Shown here: one piece after another, positions 1 to 13,800 of the stretch | Numbering within the stretch: the stretch's first letter is position 1 | Layout: each line of letters opens with the position of its first letter | Source of the DNA: Spisula solida | Lineage: Eukaryota; Mollusca; Bivalvia; Venerida; Mactridae | Assembly (NCBI GenBank): GCA_947247005.1 | Contig: OX365959.1 | Location: forward strand, 36,307,097 to 36,371,096 | Direction of reading: 5' to 3' | Length of the DNA: 64,000 nt | The notes under the pieces: generated by a model | What the model was told of the DNA's origin: nothing | Database searches by the model: none | What the model saw: the letters and a program-made list of their open reading frames with translations, nothing else | Made by a program: the position numbers and the translations under genes

Positions 1-884
1 CGAGCAAACTCTAAAACCAATTATGACAATTGTTAGCATATAAACTTGATGTTTTGTTATGAGCTGAAGTATAAATTTACCCATTCTTGATTTGAATAGC
101 AGATATAAATTAATACTCAATTGCATCTCATTTAATGTTAATAGTTAACATTTGCTTTATGTAACTGCATTATATCCATGTTACTAAATTGAGCTTGTTT
201 GGTGGGAGTTGATACTCTAATGTTGATCAATTCAATGATCAACTTATACTTTGAGTTCAGGCTTTGTATGTGATTTACTTATATATACTTTATGTTGTAT
301 TGTGTATTTACGAGTGAATATTTGTGTTATGCATTGAGTAGTTGAGACATATGAGGTACATAGATTATATTAGTATTGGTATTATGAGTCAGTGTACTTT
401 GTGAAGACTTGTATTGTACAAATTACTGGTTACATGCATTTATAGTTGTGTATGGTGTTTCTATGAACGTCATAGTTCATTTGCAGTTAGCATTTGTGAA
501 TTATGTTTATAACTTTATAGTTTGCTTATTTATGGTGGGTTGTGTATGATATATGTAGATTTGTGAGTTTGTGAGGAAACGTGTATGTTTAGACAGTATG
601 ATTATTGAGTATATGATATGTGGATACTATCATTAGATGTGTGTGATGTTTAATATGTCATATTTATATTGTATCAATTGTTTTCCATGACTTGTGCTTG
701 TATTTTTTCAATTTTGTTGGTTGTTTATTTATGTTTGTATGATATGTCTGTGGGCTTGATATCTTGCATTCATGTACTTTATACATTTCAGATGATGTAT
801 TGTCCACTGATGTCATTATTGTCATTTGAATTGTTTTGCTTTGATTTATTTATTGAAAATATATGAAATTTAAGGGGGGAGGAA
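1..884 (+). mobile_element. Probable 3' interior of LTR retroelement, ending in polypurine tract
   Basis: The stretch has a T-rich plus strand and no recognisable coding frame. It ends in a purine run (AGGGGGGAGGAA, 873-884) directly before a TGTAG terminus. That is the position of the polypurine tract that primes plus-strand synthesis in LTR elements. The extent to the left is unknown because the element would run off the window. No gag, pol or env motif is visible, so the assignment rests only on the tract and the following LTR. Confidence 0.45.
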
Positions 885-1273
885 TGTAGTAGGACTGATT
901 TAAGCCATTAGGTTTAAATCAGTGTTAAACCTCTGTTCTTGTATACTGCACTTTACTTGGGTAGATTGACAAATCACTGAACCATTCCTAATCATTGTAC
1001 TTGTGTTTTCATTGGCTAAAGTGATTTGTCAGCTCACATTTTGGGTATATAAGGCCAACATTAGCCTAGTATCATTGCAAAGGTCGGCTGACTGTCCAGT
1101 CAGCGCTGCCAATAAAGCTTAGGCTTTGGCTATCTCTCAAGATACTTAGGTATCTGACCTTTTGTTGTGAGTATCTCACGACCCTTGCAAATAGAGTCTG
1201 TTGTCATCGAAGCATATTGCTTTGGACATTTCCTATAAATTAAGGGGTTCTTGCATTCTAACTTAAATCTACA
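885..1273 (+). mobile_element. 3' LTR of a retrotransposon (389 bp)
   Basis: The segment starts TGTAG and ends CTACA, a perfect 5-bp terminal inversion. Inside are a TATA-like GGGTATATAAGG near 1045 and an AATAAAG polyadenylation-type signal near 1113, as expected for U3-R-U5. It follows a polypurine tract immediately. It lies about 330 bp before the first recognised exon of the receptor gene, so it could supply or disrupt that gene's promoter. The family (Ty3/Gypsy-like or other) cannot be told without pol. Confidence 0.6.
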
Positions 1274-1605
1274 TTTACATAAATGAGGCTGTAAATTGTA
1301 TTGTATATATGCTGGAATAAATTAAATGTAATTGTGCTAAATGATATACTTTGATAACTAAATTAAATACTGTTCATTTAACTTGGTGTTGTGTTATTCT
1401 TGTAGTTAGGCATTTATTCATTATATTGAGGTTGTTGTACTACCACATTACTACCACTATACGATACACATTGGAGACCACCACAATACTCTACACACCA
1501 CTGGTATATTATTGCTACGTATGTAACCACTCAGATCAGACCGACTGAGTGGATACAAACCCGTAATACTTATACCGGGCCAGAAATCGGATCTGTTACA
1601 CTTAG

Positions 1606-1858
1606 AATGAGAATGCACTGACGGTAAAGGCGACAGAAAGGACAGAAAATGAGATGAAAGATTGCAATTTCTATGAAGTACATCACCTGAAGTTTATCAG
1701 CTGCAATAGAAGTAACGTAGATGATTATGTTGTACCTCATGGGACAAACTGCACATTTAGACAACTATCGGAAGAGGAAGGACTGGATAATACAATCGGG
1801 ACAGTAGAACAACTAATCTGCAACGATGGTCATTGGTCCGGTACCGACGTTTTTGTAG
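1606..1858 (+). CDS. Exon: sushi-like N-terminal module
   Basis: The acceptor is TTACACTTAG and the donor GTATGT (1859), with end phase 1. The frame is open from 1606 and contains a Met at 1654, either a start or internal. Four cysteines, a GTNC step and a final CNDGHWSG motif resemble the second half of a sushi/CCP module, although the last cysteine is missing. There is no signal peptide, so this is probably not the first exon. Confidence 0.6.
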
Positions 1859-4800
1859 GTATGTACATGTATGCCTTTCTTTAGCATTGTTATATTTACT
1901 TGGTAATGACAATATCACCAAAACTGCTAAGAACAATAAGACATATATTATTTACGTAGAATATTGTATTGCCAATGTCCAGAATAATGCTAAGAACAAT
2001 TAAATATAGATTATTTACATACATTGAAACGAAGACATGTTAATATTGGTTTGTTTGTACAATTCACGTAATGATTTAGAGGAACATTTTCTTTACATCT
2101 AAAATTGCAATCACGGATCAATGCCCGTTTTCGATTTACATTTGTATATCAATATGTATTACCTTCAATAGCATTTTATCATGGCTACGGCAATTTACAT
2201 TGATGCTAACTGAACAGAGGTAGCTAAATCCACTGATAGTTGATTGGGTGTTTCAAAGGAATGGGTACAATTACTACAGTGCAGTAATATTATCCTGCAC
2301 AATAGTATTTGCACCCATATACCAACGTTCCTACTTAAACCGTACAATAGTCCCTTGCTAAAATGACACGTCGGTCTTCTATTAAGACAAATTTGGTAAG
2401 AATTTCGAAGGCTTAGAAGAATAAGGCCACAAATGTAAAACTACTAGATCTATTAGTATTTTAAGATAACAGGACAAACTACTCCAAAAACGAGCTTTCT
2501 GTCAATTTCAAGTCATGTGCTATTGATACACGCCTTATACAATGTCACAGCCAGCGCTATAAATTACAGAGACAACTTAAGGCATGAATGATTTACGCCC
2601 TGGCGTTTGCATTCTTTTTCTTTAACTTTAAAACCAAGAACCACTCGAAATGAAACTTAATATACGCTGTGCTTTGTGTGTTTTTAATGTTTTCTGTGCT
2701 CGGCTGGTTAAGTTGAGTGCTGCCTTCCCTGTCTGACTTAATATAATCTTTTAACGTGTCTAACCATTCATTTGTCTACAACCACTATCTTGATTTGCAA
2801 CTCCCATTGTAAACGGAGAATATTAATATATTTAGCAGTACAACTTTATACTGTAATTAATTCAGTTTAGCATTTGCTTTTTCAAGGCACTCCATTGAAC
2901 AGGCAAAAGCGATTTTGGGCTTTAATCGGCGTACTTGGTGGTGTGATTGGCTGTGTACTTTTTTGTGAGTATTATATAATTTGAGTATACATGTATACTT
3001 GGGTTTAGTCCGGAAATATTGAGATAATCCCCTGATGATAATATATAATTCATTAAGTATGCTCGGAACTTAATCTTTGACAATTAATATCACAATATAT
3101 ATCGGTTGGGAACTACCGCATTAACAAAAGGTGATTACACGATGCTAGTCCTATACATGTATGTATCTTTTTTCAAAATTGACTTCTTTATAACATAGTA
3201 TTTAATTGATGTTCTGAATAATTTAAAAGTAATCTGGTTTTTTTGTTCCATTCAATTTAATATGTAAGTAATTATTTAAGCCTATCGATCGAGAGTAACC
3301 TACAAAAGTGCATGTACTTATTTCCAATAGGGTCCTGGACACCACCACATAAAAGAGACTGTGGTGTGGTACATTTGTACAAGGACTCCGGGTGTGATAC
3401 CTAGCTCTGTCCGAATAAACTCATTGGTTCTTTCACGTACCTACCTCTTGTTTACAAACCTGGTCCCGATCTCCCGAAGCATCTCAAGTAGAAAATTCAT
3501 CTTATATTGAGATTTTGCTAAAATCAGAGTCAAAATTTGAGATAAATTTTAAGTTCGAGCTCGCTAAACTTTACTGTAATAAAATAAGAATACTGTTTTC
3601 TGTTTTGTGATGCGAATTTCAAGTCCAAACTCTCATAGAAATTATCTAAAAGACATATGGCAATATTTGAGTTGAGATTTATCTCAGATTGAGATGTTTC
3701 GGGAGATTGGGCCAGTTCATCTTAAAGCACTGATAATTGTTTCAGAAATGACCAACTTCCAAGGCCGAAAATCTATCCAGAGACCTCTCGTTCAGTGGTC
3801 AAGAATGTTTTCCACTAGACCATTGTGCCACGGTTTTATTTTAATAACAATATCTCCATTTCTTAGAACATGTTACTGCATCAAATATCATTTTCTCGTT
3901 TTCCCATACACGCAGTTCACCATCAGTTCCTATTTAAGCGCATGTAATGTGTTATGAGTAAATCATCATCGCCATTATCGTCAGTAATTATATCATCCAG
4001 GTTACTGTTTTGTCAAATATCTTACCTAAAGCACTTACGGAAACCTTAACATTACGTTCAAGTTTAAATTCTTTTAAATTATTGTTCTTTAACATATCAA
4101 AAGTGGATCAGTTGGTGTACTCCTACACTTGATATGTGTTCCCAATTTGCAGTGGTTGAAGCATTATAAATATTTTTTTGATTTCCGCAAGTGCTTTTAG
4201 TGCGTATTCCCCAGATAACAAGATTCTGATCTTCATCTCTCGTTCAGATTTTATTTTATCTTATTGCTGTATATATCCATAAACTTATATACTATACACG
4301 AACGAATAATCTTAAATCTAAAGTTGAAGAACTTACCTTGATAACACATTGCATTTCTATGTTTTAACTGTTTGTGAGGATATTATTGTACAAATATTCA
4401 AAGGTGGTTCTAATGGACACTACGAGGAAACGAAAGTATATCATCGCCCAACGTTCGAGTCACCCTGTAAACCAAGGGAAATACACGATAATTACAATGT
4501 AGCAGCCGGTGAAAGTGTTGTTGTTAGTTGGACAGTTCCTAAAGCGTCTGATGAGAATGGCGATGAGCCGAGGTAAGTGAAGGGTTGACATTTGGTTAAA
4601 CACGTACGGTATACATTCAATGATTGTGCCGAATAATTGTGGTATGTGGTATTGTTTTTATACTTACCGTGCTCGGCTGGTTACGTTGAGTGCTGCCTCC
4701 CTGTCCTATTATATATTATCTTCTTTTCCTCGTGTAATTTGATACATGATACGGCCTGGACAGCAGCCAGAGGACGTGTTTATGTTAGGTGGACAGTGCT

Positions 4801-7800
4801 TCAAGCGTCTGATGTGGATGGCAATAAGCCGATGTAAGTGGAGTGTAGCATTGTGTCGTGTAATTGTTGTATGTAATCTGTGTTCGACTGGTTTAGTTGA
4901 ATACTGTCTTCTCTGTCCGATTTTGTTTTGTTTTTATACATACATAAGGTGGCGTATTAGCTAATGAACTGAATGTCCCATGTATTTATGAATGACTAAA
5001 TCCAAGCTCTACAACCATACGGTGTCATGAAATTGTGAAGCGCAATATAATTGTTTAAATAATGTTTTGCGCTATATAAATGTCCTGTATTTGTATCATC
5101 CATAATTTAAAGAATAACATTGCTTGTTCTGTCAAATATAGACCGCCAACGCCACTAATCCTGTTTATTAAAAATGATATCAATCATCAATCGAATGCAT
5201 TTTCGACGTTACTTTTTGTTCAAACTCGAGAATAATCACTTTGATGCGTTCAATCTACATTGAAAATGAGCAGCCAGTCGAACATGCAGTGTTTATAGTA
5301 TAATGTTTTGTTTATATATCGTCGACGAGTTATACAATTTTATACCCAGAGTGAAAATGAAACATTTTTAAAATGGCAATGTCCAAACATCAACCCGAGG
5401 GCTAAATAAAACTTCTTCGTATAACTTATGCAACGACTTAATAAAAGTATTTAGAATTATTTTTAAAGAGAACTTGAGTTGGTAGAATTGAAATCATGAC
5501 GTCATGAAATACATTAATGAGCATACTAGATGATGTTAGAATCGTGAATCTATGAAGTTGAAAATGTGACGTTAAGACGTGAAATCGCAAAATAAAAACA
5601 CCGTGGTTTCATCCAGTCAAAAAAGGGTGAATTCATAAAAAACAAGAACTCGTAAACTTATGGTTTTAAGATGCAACATAAAACATGCGGATTGTTTTCG
5701 AATTAAGGGTTCACCAAAGTGAAGGAATTAGTAATGGTGGACAGTTCCGAGGATCTACAAGTGGAAAAACACATGTTATAACGTACACAGCTGAAGATAA
5801 CACAGGCTTGAAAGATCATTGTACATTTACAATCACCGTAACCGGTGCGTATACATAAATGTTCTCGTAACTTCTTACGGACGCACCCCCTCCTACAGTT
5901 TATAAGCAAGATTTTCTTCAACTATCACAGATGAACAACCTCAATAGGTAGATTTTTTTGAAAATGTGCATGAAGGATTAGATTCATGTCAGAATTATGA
6001 CCTTTTGTTCCTCTTTTTATTAGCACTCCCTGACATAAGGTAAAACATTAATGTGGGCGCAACTGCAACAGTTTTGGAAGAATCTTCAAACTTTTACATG
6101 ATGCGAATGATATTGAAGGAATTACAAATGTAGCAGTGCAATGATTTAAGCCATTTGTTTTTATAGTCACTGTATACAGTGTAATCTGAGAAAACCGAAC
6201 ACCCTTCGGACCGCCTGATTTGTTCGGATTTCACAAGAGTTCGGTATTGTGAAACTACAACTGTTTTGTTATCTTAAATGCGTTGTAGTTGGCCTTGATT
6301 GGTGTTGTTTAGTATCAGGCGCCAATATGTGCATAACAGGTGTCGGATGTTTAATGAGGGGCTTCTAATAACAAATATAAGTACAAAAATACCTTTTATT
6401 TATACCAATCGTCATAATGTCAACGATGATATCCGAAGTATCACAAAATAAAGTATCATCGTAAAATTAACCCATTGTGAAAATTACTAAAATTTAAGTG
6501 GATATATTAAAACACGATAGACCTAAAGAACAAACAATTCATAACATGACTTAAGATAAAAGCGAGTTAAACTATTTTATTCAAAACGCTCTGCTGAAAG
6601 CACACAGTGTTACATGAAAGAGAGCTCATCGTAAATAGTAAGAGTAAATATCACGCCTTCGTAATTATTACGTTACACTTCTATCGACAAGATTTAAATG
6701 GGCAATTAACACCTTCGTAGCAGAGGCCTCCGACGGTTCTCTATACAGTTTTTCACGCATTCCCTGGGGTTATTTAACAAATTGATTGTTTGGTAATTTG
6801 TTTGTTCGGTATTTAAGCTTTGATTTGTGTGTATTATTACTAGTTGGGGGACAAAGTAGCCGGCGGTATTCAGATTTCGCAAGGTTCCGGTTTTTCAAAC
6901 AGCTTTTACATTGAGTTAAAGAAGAGAAATTTCGGGACCAAAATATTTGGTCGGTTTGGACAACATTCCGGTTTTCCCACGTGTCGGTTTTCTCAGATTA
7001 CACTGTAATATACATTGAAATAACAATTGAAACGCCACTGCACACGTTGAAATAACAATTGAAACACCACTGCAATTTTCATTGATGAAGGTAGATGTGC
7101 GTGACGGGAAGAAATAGCTGCAATGGTTTTTAGCATGCGGGTGTATATCAATTGACGTACAGCGACATATCTAGTTAATATCATAAACCTGATAACTCCA
7201 CGAACAAATATACAAAATATTATGATTGTCTTTATCGCTTGTTGTTATTTCTTTCTTCACAGAGTCGGTCTGCGCTATTCCACAATGGCCTTCTAATGGT
7301 CAACATGATTGTGTGGACTCCCGTGTGGGAAGTCAATGTCATTATCAGTGTCACAGAGGGTATCAGTTACACGGTAATGATGTTCTAACTTGTCAGAATA
7401 CCAATGCACCGGGATGGTCGCATTCCGTTCCAACATGCAGAAGTAAGTAAATCATTGATATTGATATTTCCCCCGCTAAATATACAACAATGTACAACAA
7501 ACGCAACATAATATGTTCAGATACATTTGCTAACCACATCAGGTGTTTCGTAATTCCCTGCCTATAGTGAGTACTAGCTCCCCTGCCTGATTACAACATA
7601 CATGTATTACGACGGATAGACATGTATTGTAAGTATATGCATATATATACATGTATATAAACATTATCAATTTTCAAATGCAGTCTTATCTTGTAAATCA
7701 TTTAATTATTAGTAAATCTAGTTTGCTGAAAGTTAACTATATTTATTCAAGAAATCACATGCAGATCTCCTCCTAACCCACCAACAAATGGTGCTGTTGG

Positions 7801-10800
7801 CTGTATGGATTCTAGCTACTCGTACCAGTCATATTGTTATATCAACTGTAACAAAGGCTTCTCATTACAAGGACAAACCTTTACACGTTGTCAATATGAT
7901 GGTAGATGGTTGGACAACGTACCTACAAAATGCAAAGGTAAAATATAGAATTAATACATTCAGTAGGAAAATACGTAGTTCCTAAATAATTAATAACTGG
8001 TGTTAACAAACTTAGACATGGCTGAAAAACATACCTATTTGATATCTGATGACAATAATCATAAAGTCATTATAGTCCATATAAGCATAATATATGCTAT
8101 TAACGGATGCCCATTTTTTCAATGAAGCTATCAAGTAAGCCTGCGTTAGAAATACATTTATTATTTTCAATTCGGATTTTCTACAGATCAGATTGAATTT
8201 TGTTTGTTGCAATGCTTTATAGATGAAACCCCTCCGTCGATAAACTGCAAGAGTCCACAGATATTTTACGCTGATCGAGGAGCCTCATCTACGTCAGTAA
8301 CTTGGAAGATACCCACTGCAATTGATGCAATCGATCCAGCACCTGACGTAATACATACATCTGGTCCATCGTTGGGTGATATAATCTCTGTCGGGAGTGA
8401 ATATGTTACATACAAAGCGATAGATTCCGATGGCAACAAATCACCAACTTGTAGAATTGAACTTCGAATACAAGGTTTGTTCGTTCATGCTTGCAAGAAA
8501 GCACATTTCGCAATCAAAGAAATCGAAATTACGAGTGTTATAAGACAATCTTTACCATTTCTATAAGCATTTTTAAATTCCACAAATGAACGACAAACAA
8601 AGCTTTAACATATCCTCTTTATATTACATATATATATATGTATATAAGCCGTTCTCCATGATACCAGGGCTCAGTGATATTTTAATTGTGTAATATGGTT
8701 TTGAAAAAGTCATGTATATTGATATATTTGTTTCATTGTGTACATGTATGTATGCATTTGTAATTTTCAGAAATAACATGTGGTCACCCACTAGACACTT
8801 TCCAAGACATGTATCTTCGTTTTGAATGTTCTGGGACAAAATATACATACGGTGTTGAGTGCCAGGCATCATGTGTAGCGAATCTCCCACTTGAAGGGGC
8901 TGAATTGGTAACGTGTGAAGACTATGGGAATGATGTCGGTAAATGGCAAGTTGTGGGTAATGGTTCTGAACCCTACTGTAGAGGTATATTTTTTATACAT
9001 TATTATGTGTCCGACATCATGATGTACTAGACTGATATGGCACACATTTGAATCTAGCTTGTCTAACACAAGGAACATCACCACAATAACTGAGCTGGTA
9101 CAAAAATGTACTGTTACTTTGATTCCTTGTGTTTGACAAGCTAGATTTTACTTTCTATACCTATTAATGACGTGTCCATCACACACAGAGGAGAGTTGTC
9201 ACTCGCTGGAATATGTTTACATTCATCAATTGATTTTCACAATTTAATGCAGGTTTGGTTAAATCAATTGTGAGGCAACTGTGATAAAACATATCACACT
9301 GAAAACCAGAAAAAACGCACAATTCAGTGCTCTAATTTGTCCACGATATTTTTTACTAAAATCTTTATTTTCTTTTGCGTTTTCTGACAATGAATTCAAC
9401 AAACAAAAAATTTCCAGAATCTCGAAACATGTTTGTTTCTTATGAAATAAATACTCACAAATTTCCACCTGTGAACTACGTGATGTTTAAAGATTATATT
9501 AAGTCAGACAGGGAAGGCAGCTCTCAACTTAACCAGCCGAGCACAGAAAACATTAAAACACACAAAAGACAGTTCCCAACTGAACCAACCGAGCACAGGA
9601 AACATAAAACACATAAAGACACAATGCCCAACTAAACAAGCGCAGATCCGCCCAAGTCCAAGCTGTCGAAAAGTATAATAAATTATAGCTAGCTGAATGA
9701 CCCAGTTTCTACAGCAAAAGGACTATAATCCCTAGTTTTAGCTGTCAAAAAACTTAAAACGAAGAAGTGCCCAACACACTACCGACCAAGAAAATTAAAC
9801 ATCCCCTGTCCCACTGTTTAAAAGCTGAATAGAAAAGATTCAGCAAACAAAAGGCTGAAGGCCTACGCTGAATGACCTAGTTACAACAGTAAAACTGCTG
9901 AACTACATAGTTTTAGGAGCCTTTAGTCTCAAAAGTTAAATAACAGTATTAAAACGTTAAAAGGCCCGTATAGCCGGATGACCTACTTTCAATTAGTAAA
10001 ATGAAGGAATTGAACAAATCGAGTTATGACGTAATGAACAAGTCATTAAGATTAAGAATTGCAAGCAATACAGAATTCCCTACCGGTTTAAAGCCATTTT
10101 TAATGTGTATGTTGCCATAGCAACCACAATCCCCGTCGGAACCAAAACTGACGGACTGATGGCAAACCAATAGTCCCCTCCGGTCAAAAACCGGCAGGGG
10201 ACTTACAACTACGTAAAATGACATCAGGGGACAAAACACTACATCAATAACTCCACAGCTGTACATCAACACATGAACGAACCAGGTAGGATGCGAATCG
10301 CGGAGACGAAATAGTAAGAGGACAACCAGCAAACACGAATAAATAACTCCTAGCTTCATATACATTTTGGCCACGGTCAAAAAATTAAATACTGAGAAAT
10401 TATTGATTATTTAAAAATGAAACTTCACTGTAAACGGGATTGGCGTTTAAATCCAGATACAGACCCATATTATAATAATTAAACAAAATACGAAACTACC
10501 GGAAGTTGCACCGCCCAACAGAAACCGCGGGACACGTGAGAACAAAAAGGCACAGAAAATATCCAACTTCACTCGAAAAGGCGCGGAACATGCCCGACAT
10601 AAAAAAGCTAGCACAAGAACATGTAATACAAAACCGGGCATCCAATCCCGACAGTCTGCTGCTTAAGTCAGTCAAACTAAAGCGGAACAAGAGCCAGTTG
10701 GTAAGAAATTAACAACCGGACAAAACACACATTACAAGGACAATCCACAACAGACACTGAGTATATGCAATTTTGTAAGATACGAAGCAGCCTTGTGCTG

Positions 10801-13800
10801 GACAACGAATTTGCAGAATGGCACAATAAAAAGTCATACAAAATTAATAAAGTTTAACAAAAAGGCACAGTGGCCAATTATTTTTGTATTTTTTCTAATA
10901 ATACTATAAAGTGGACAGTACATACGCAGAGGAAGGTTGACTAAAGGGCTTCCGCCTTTGTACGGACAGTGACACATGCCACTGGGGGCTTAAACGTTTT
11001 ACAGTGCACCACACCTCACACTTACCCAATAGACAACCTTATAGAACAGGACAGTGTAAATAAACGTTTTCCGCTTAAATTGACTATTCGATTTTTAAGA
11101 ATAAATAAAAACACAATTCTAATTAACTATTGATAGTTTGTCTAACTCTATTAAACTGAATAATAAAATGTTAAAGTATGTCATCAGGATACACTATTTG
11201 GTACAATTAATCTTTAAATACTCGACACTTAAACATTTTTTACAATACTGACATATTAAGTGCTTACGTCAGTGGAGTCTAGTAGGTAGTCATGTTAATG
11301 GAGCATCCACACTCCTATGAAGTCTAAAGCCACAGGTTGGTAGCGTAGCTCACCACATATCTTCAGTCTGATCAACAACATGTTTGATAGACGAAAAACA
11401 TGTTGCGATTGATTTTTTTCATCATCAAAACAGTATTTTAACCAATTGTTAGTTAATTGAATAGCCCAGATAACATAGATTCAAAACATTTTTGAAATGT
11501 CTAATCTTTATACGTATGTATCAGCTATGGCAATAAAATCCATATATTATAAGATTTAAATAATAATTTAAAGATAAACAAATATACTTGTATATATGAT
11601 ACAAACTTGTTCGAACATTAACAAACAACAATGCAGAATCATATTACCAAACAATATTGAAAACATAAAAACTTTTAAGTGTTGATAGTGAAGATATAAC
11701 ACTTATTGTCATGGTAACGTAGTTCACATTAAATTAACACACGCATATATATTGTGCATCCTCACCCTAACAAAACTTTATTTACTAGTTAAATGATTTT
11801 GTATTTACTAAATTGTAGGTGCAAGTCACCGTTAGTTTTGCCCACAGACACTTGGGGTCTGGACCCCGCCCCCAGCTACGCACTTTGGGATATTTTTAAC
11901 ATCAACATTTTATACACAGACCCATACATTAATCACACAGACATTATTAAGCGTATCCGGGACAAATAAAAAATATTCGTAAATGCCTCTCTAGCTAAAT
12001 AACACAAAGATAAAAATGTTTGACTGAAATTTCTCGCACACCTTCCTCGAATATCGGGTCGTGTTTAACTCACTGTGCAACTTTCCCGCCTATATTTGGT
12101 GTCCTTCGATCAAGTACACATTACTCTTCACGATGATGATAGTGACAGAAACCTATACCCGCCCCTGCCTCCACAATTTGCGAGAAAGTTGGCAATTTTC
12201 AACTAAAAAAACCCCACGCACTTAATCTTTCGACATGGTTTCCCGCCTGATCGATACGAGCGTTGAACGTTGGAAACAGATATGTAAATAAACAATTCGG
12301 AATACCTCGTTTGGGTCCAGCGTTCAACGCGCGACACGGTTCTTATGTATCAGACTGGGAACACCGTTCAAATTGTCGAAAGATTATGTGCGCGGCGGAA
12401 AATGAGTTGACAATTGCAAATGTTCTCGCATATTTTGAAGATCCAGTATTGTCAGTATATTCATCGTAAAGATTAATTTGTTATTGACCGAAGGGCACCA
12501 GAAATATACGGGAAAGTTGCAAAACGAGTTTTACACGATCCATTTTTCTAGGTAGGTGTGCGAGAAAGTTCAGCGAAACATTTTTATCTTTGTGTTATTT
12601 ACAAATGTAAGCAGTAGAGGACGTACGTATATTTTTGTATTAATATCAAATACATTCAACAAATGTTTGTGTGAGTACTGAATGGATCTGGATATATAAT
12701 AAGTAAAACAAAATATTTCCAGGCGCGTAGTGGGAGGAGGGGCGTGGTCCAGACCCCCAAGTGTTTGGGTTATGCCACGAACTGCTAGTTACCTAACTTT
12801 TATATTTGCGCAAACTCCGACTCCTTTTCAGTCATCGATTATGCCTTTCGATATGAGGACTATATTTCTGTTGGAATGCTTAAACTGTCAGCTCCATAAT
12901 TTTATCTCGTTTAATTATACTTGTACATATGAACGTATTTTAAGACTGTCACTTGCAATTGAAATGAACATCTCACTCTACGATGATTTTCACAGAAATC
13001 AATATCGTTTTATTGATCACTGATTGAAATACAGAAATCAACTTAAGTAAATCATGTAAACATGAAAGCATGTTGAACATTATTATTAAAACGATAACTA
13101 AATTAACAATGAAAATGGTTTCAAAGGAGTATCACGTATATATCTAATATACAGTCACGTATCGCATGTGCATTCAACTCTTGTTGACATCAATAGTTCC
13201 CTCAGTATGTTACTGTATATGGGTAACGTTTTGTCACTCACGCATTCCTTTACTCACTGTGCATCCTTCAGTATTCATATTATTTATCAGCCTCCTCCCT
13301 ATCTATGTACGCTTCTGCTAGCAATTTATATTTGGTAAACATCAGAAAAAATAGGCATTTATTATAATTTGAACTACGTTACCATTTTGTGAACTACGTT
13401 ACCATATATATATTACTTTTATGCTGAATGATACATTTGTTTTAGTGGAAAATCGGTTGAGAACTACAGAAACACCTTTAACCTTACATAATATTATAAA
13501 ACAAATAGTTGCAACAATACACAAACTAATTTTACGATGTATTATATGAACACCGTGTTAAGTACTACCTTTAAATACATACAGTGTTGTACGAAAATGC
13601 CTAAGACTCACCATATCTGCTTTACAATACGCCCACCGTACAGTACGGGTGCACTGATACAATATCGATTGAGAAATAGATCCTATGCATTAACAATTTA
13701 ACTGTATTTAGATACGTGCAGTCACGTAGTTCACAGTCACGTATTTCACGAATCCTTGTTATAAGTGGTACAGTTTTATGTGAATCGGACATAACCAAGT

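Noticed and set aside
2887..2964. RQKR plus hydrophobic stretch as part of a viral envelope-like gene
   Set aside because: The exon has matching phase-1 introns and lies between host-type sushi and HYR exons; no other envelope features are seen.
10024..10380. 118-codon minus-strand open frame
   Set aside because: No domain, no splice context, inside repeat-rich intron; looks like chance.
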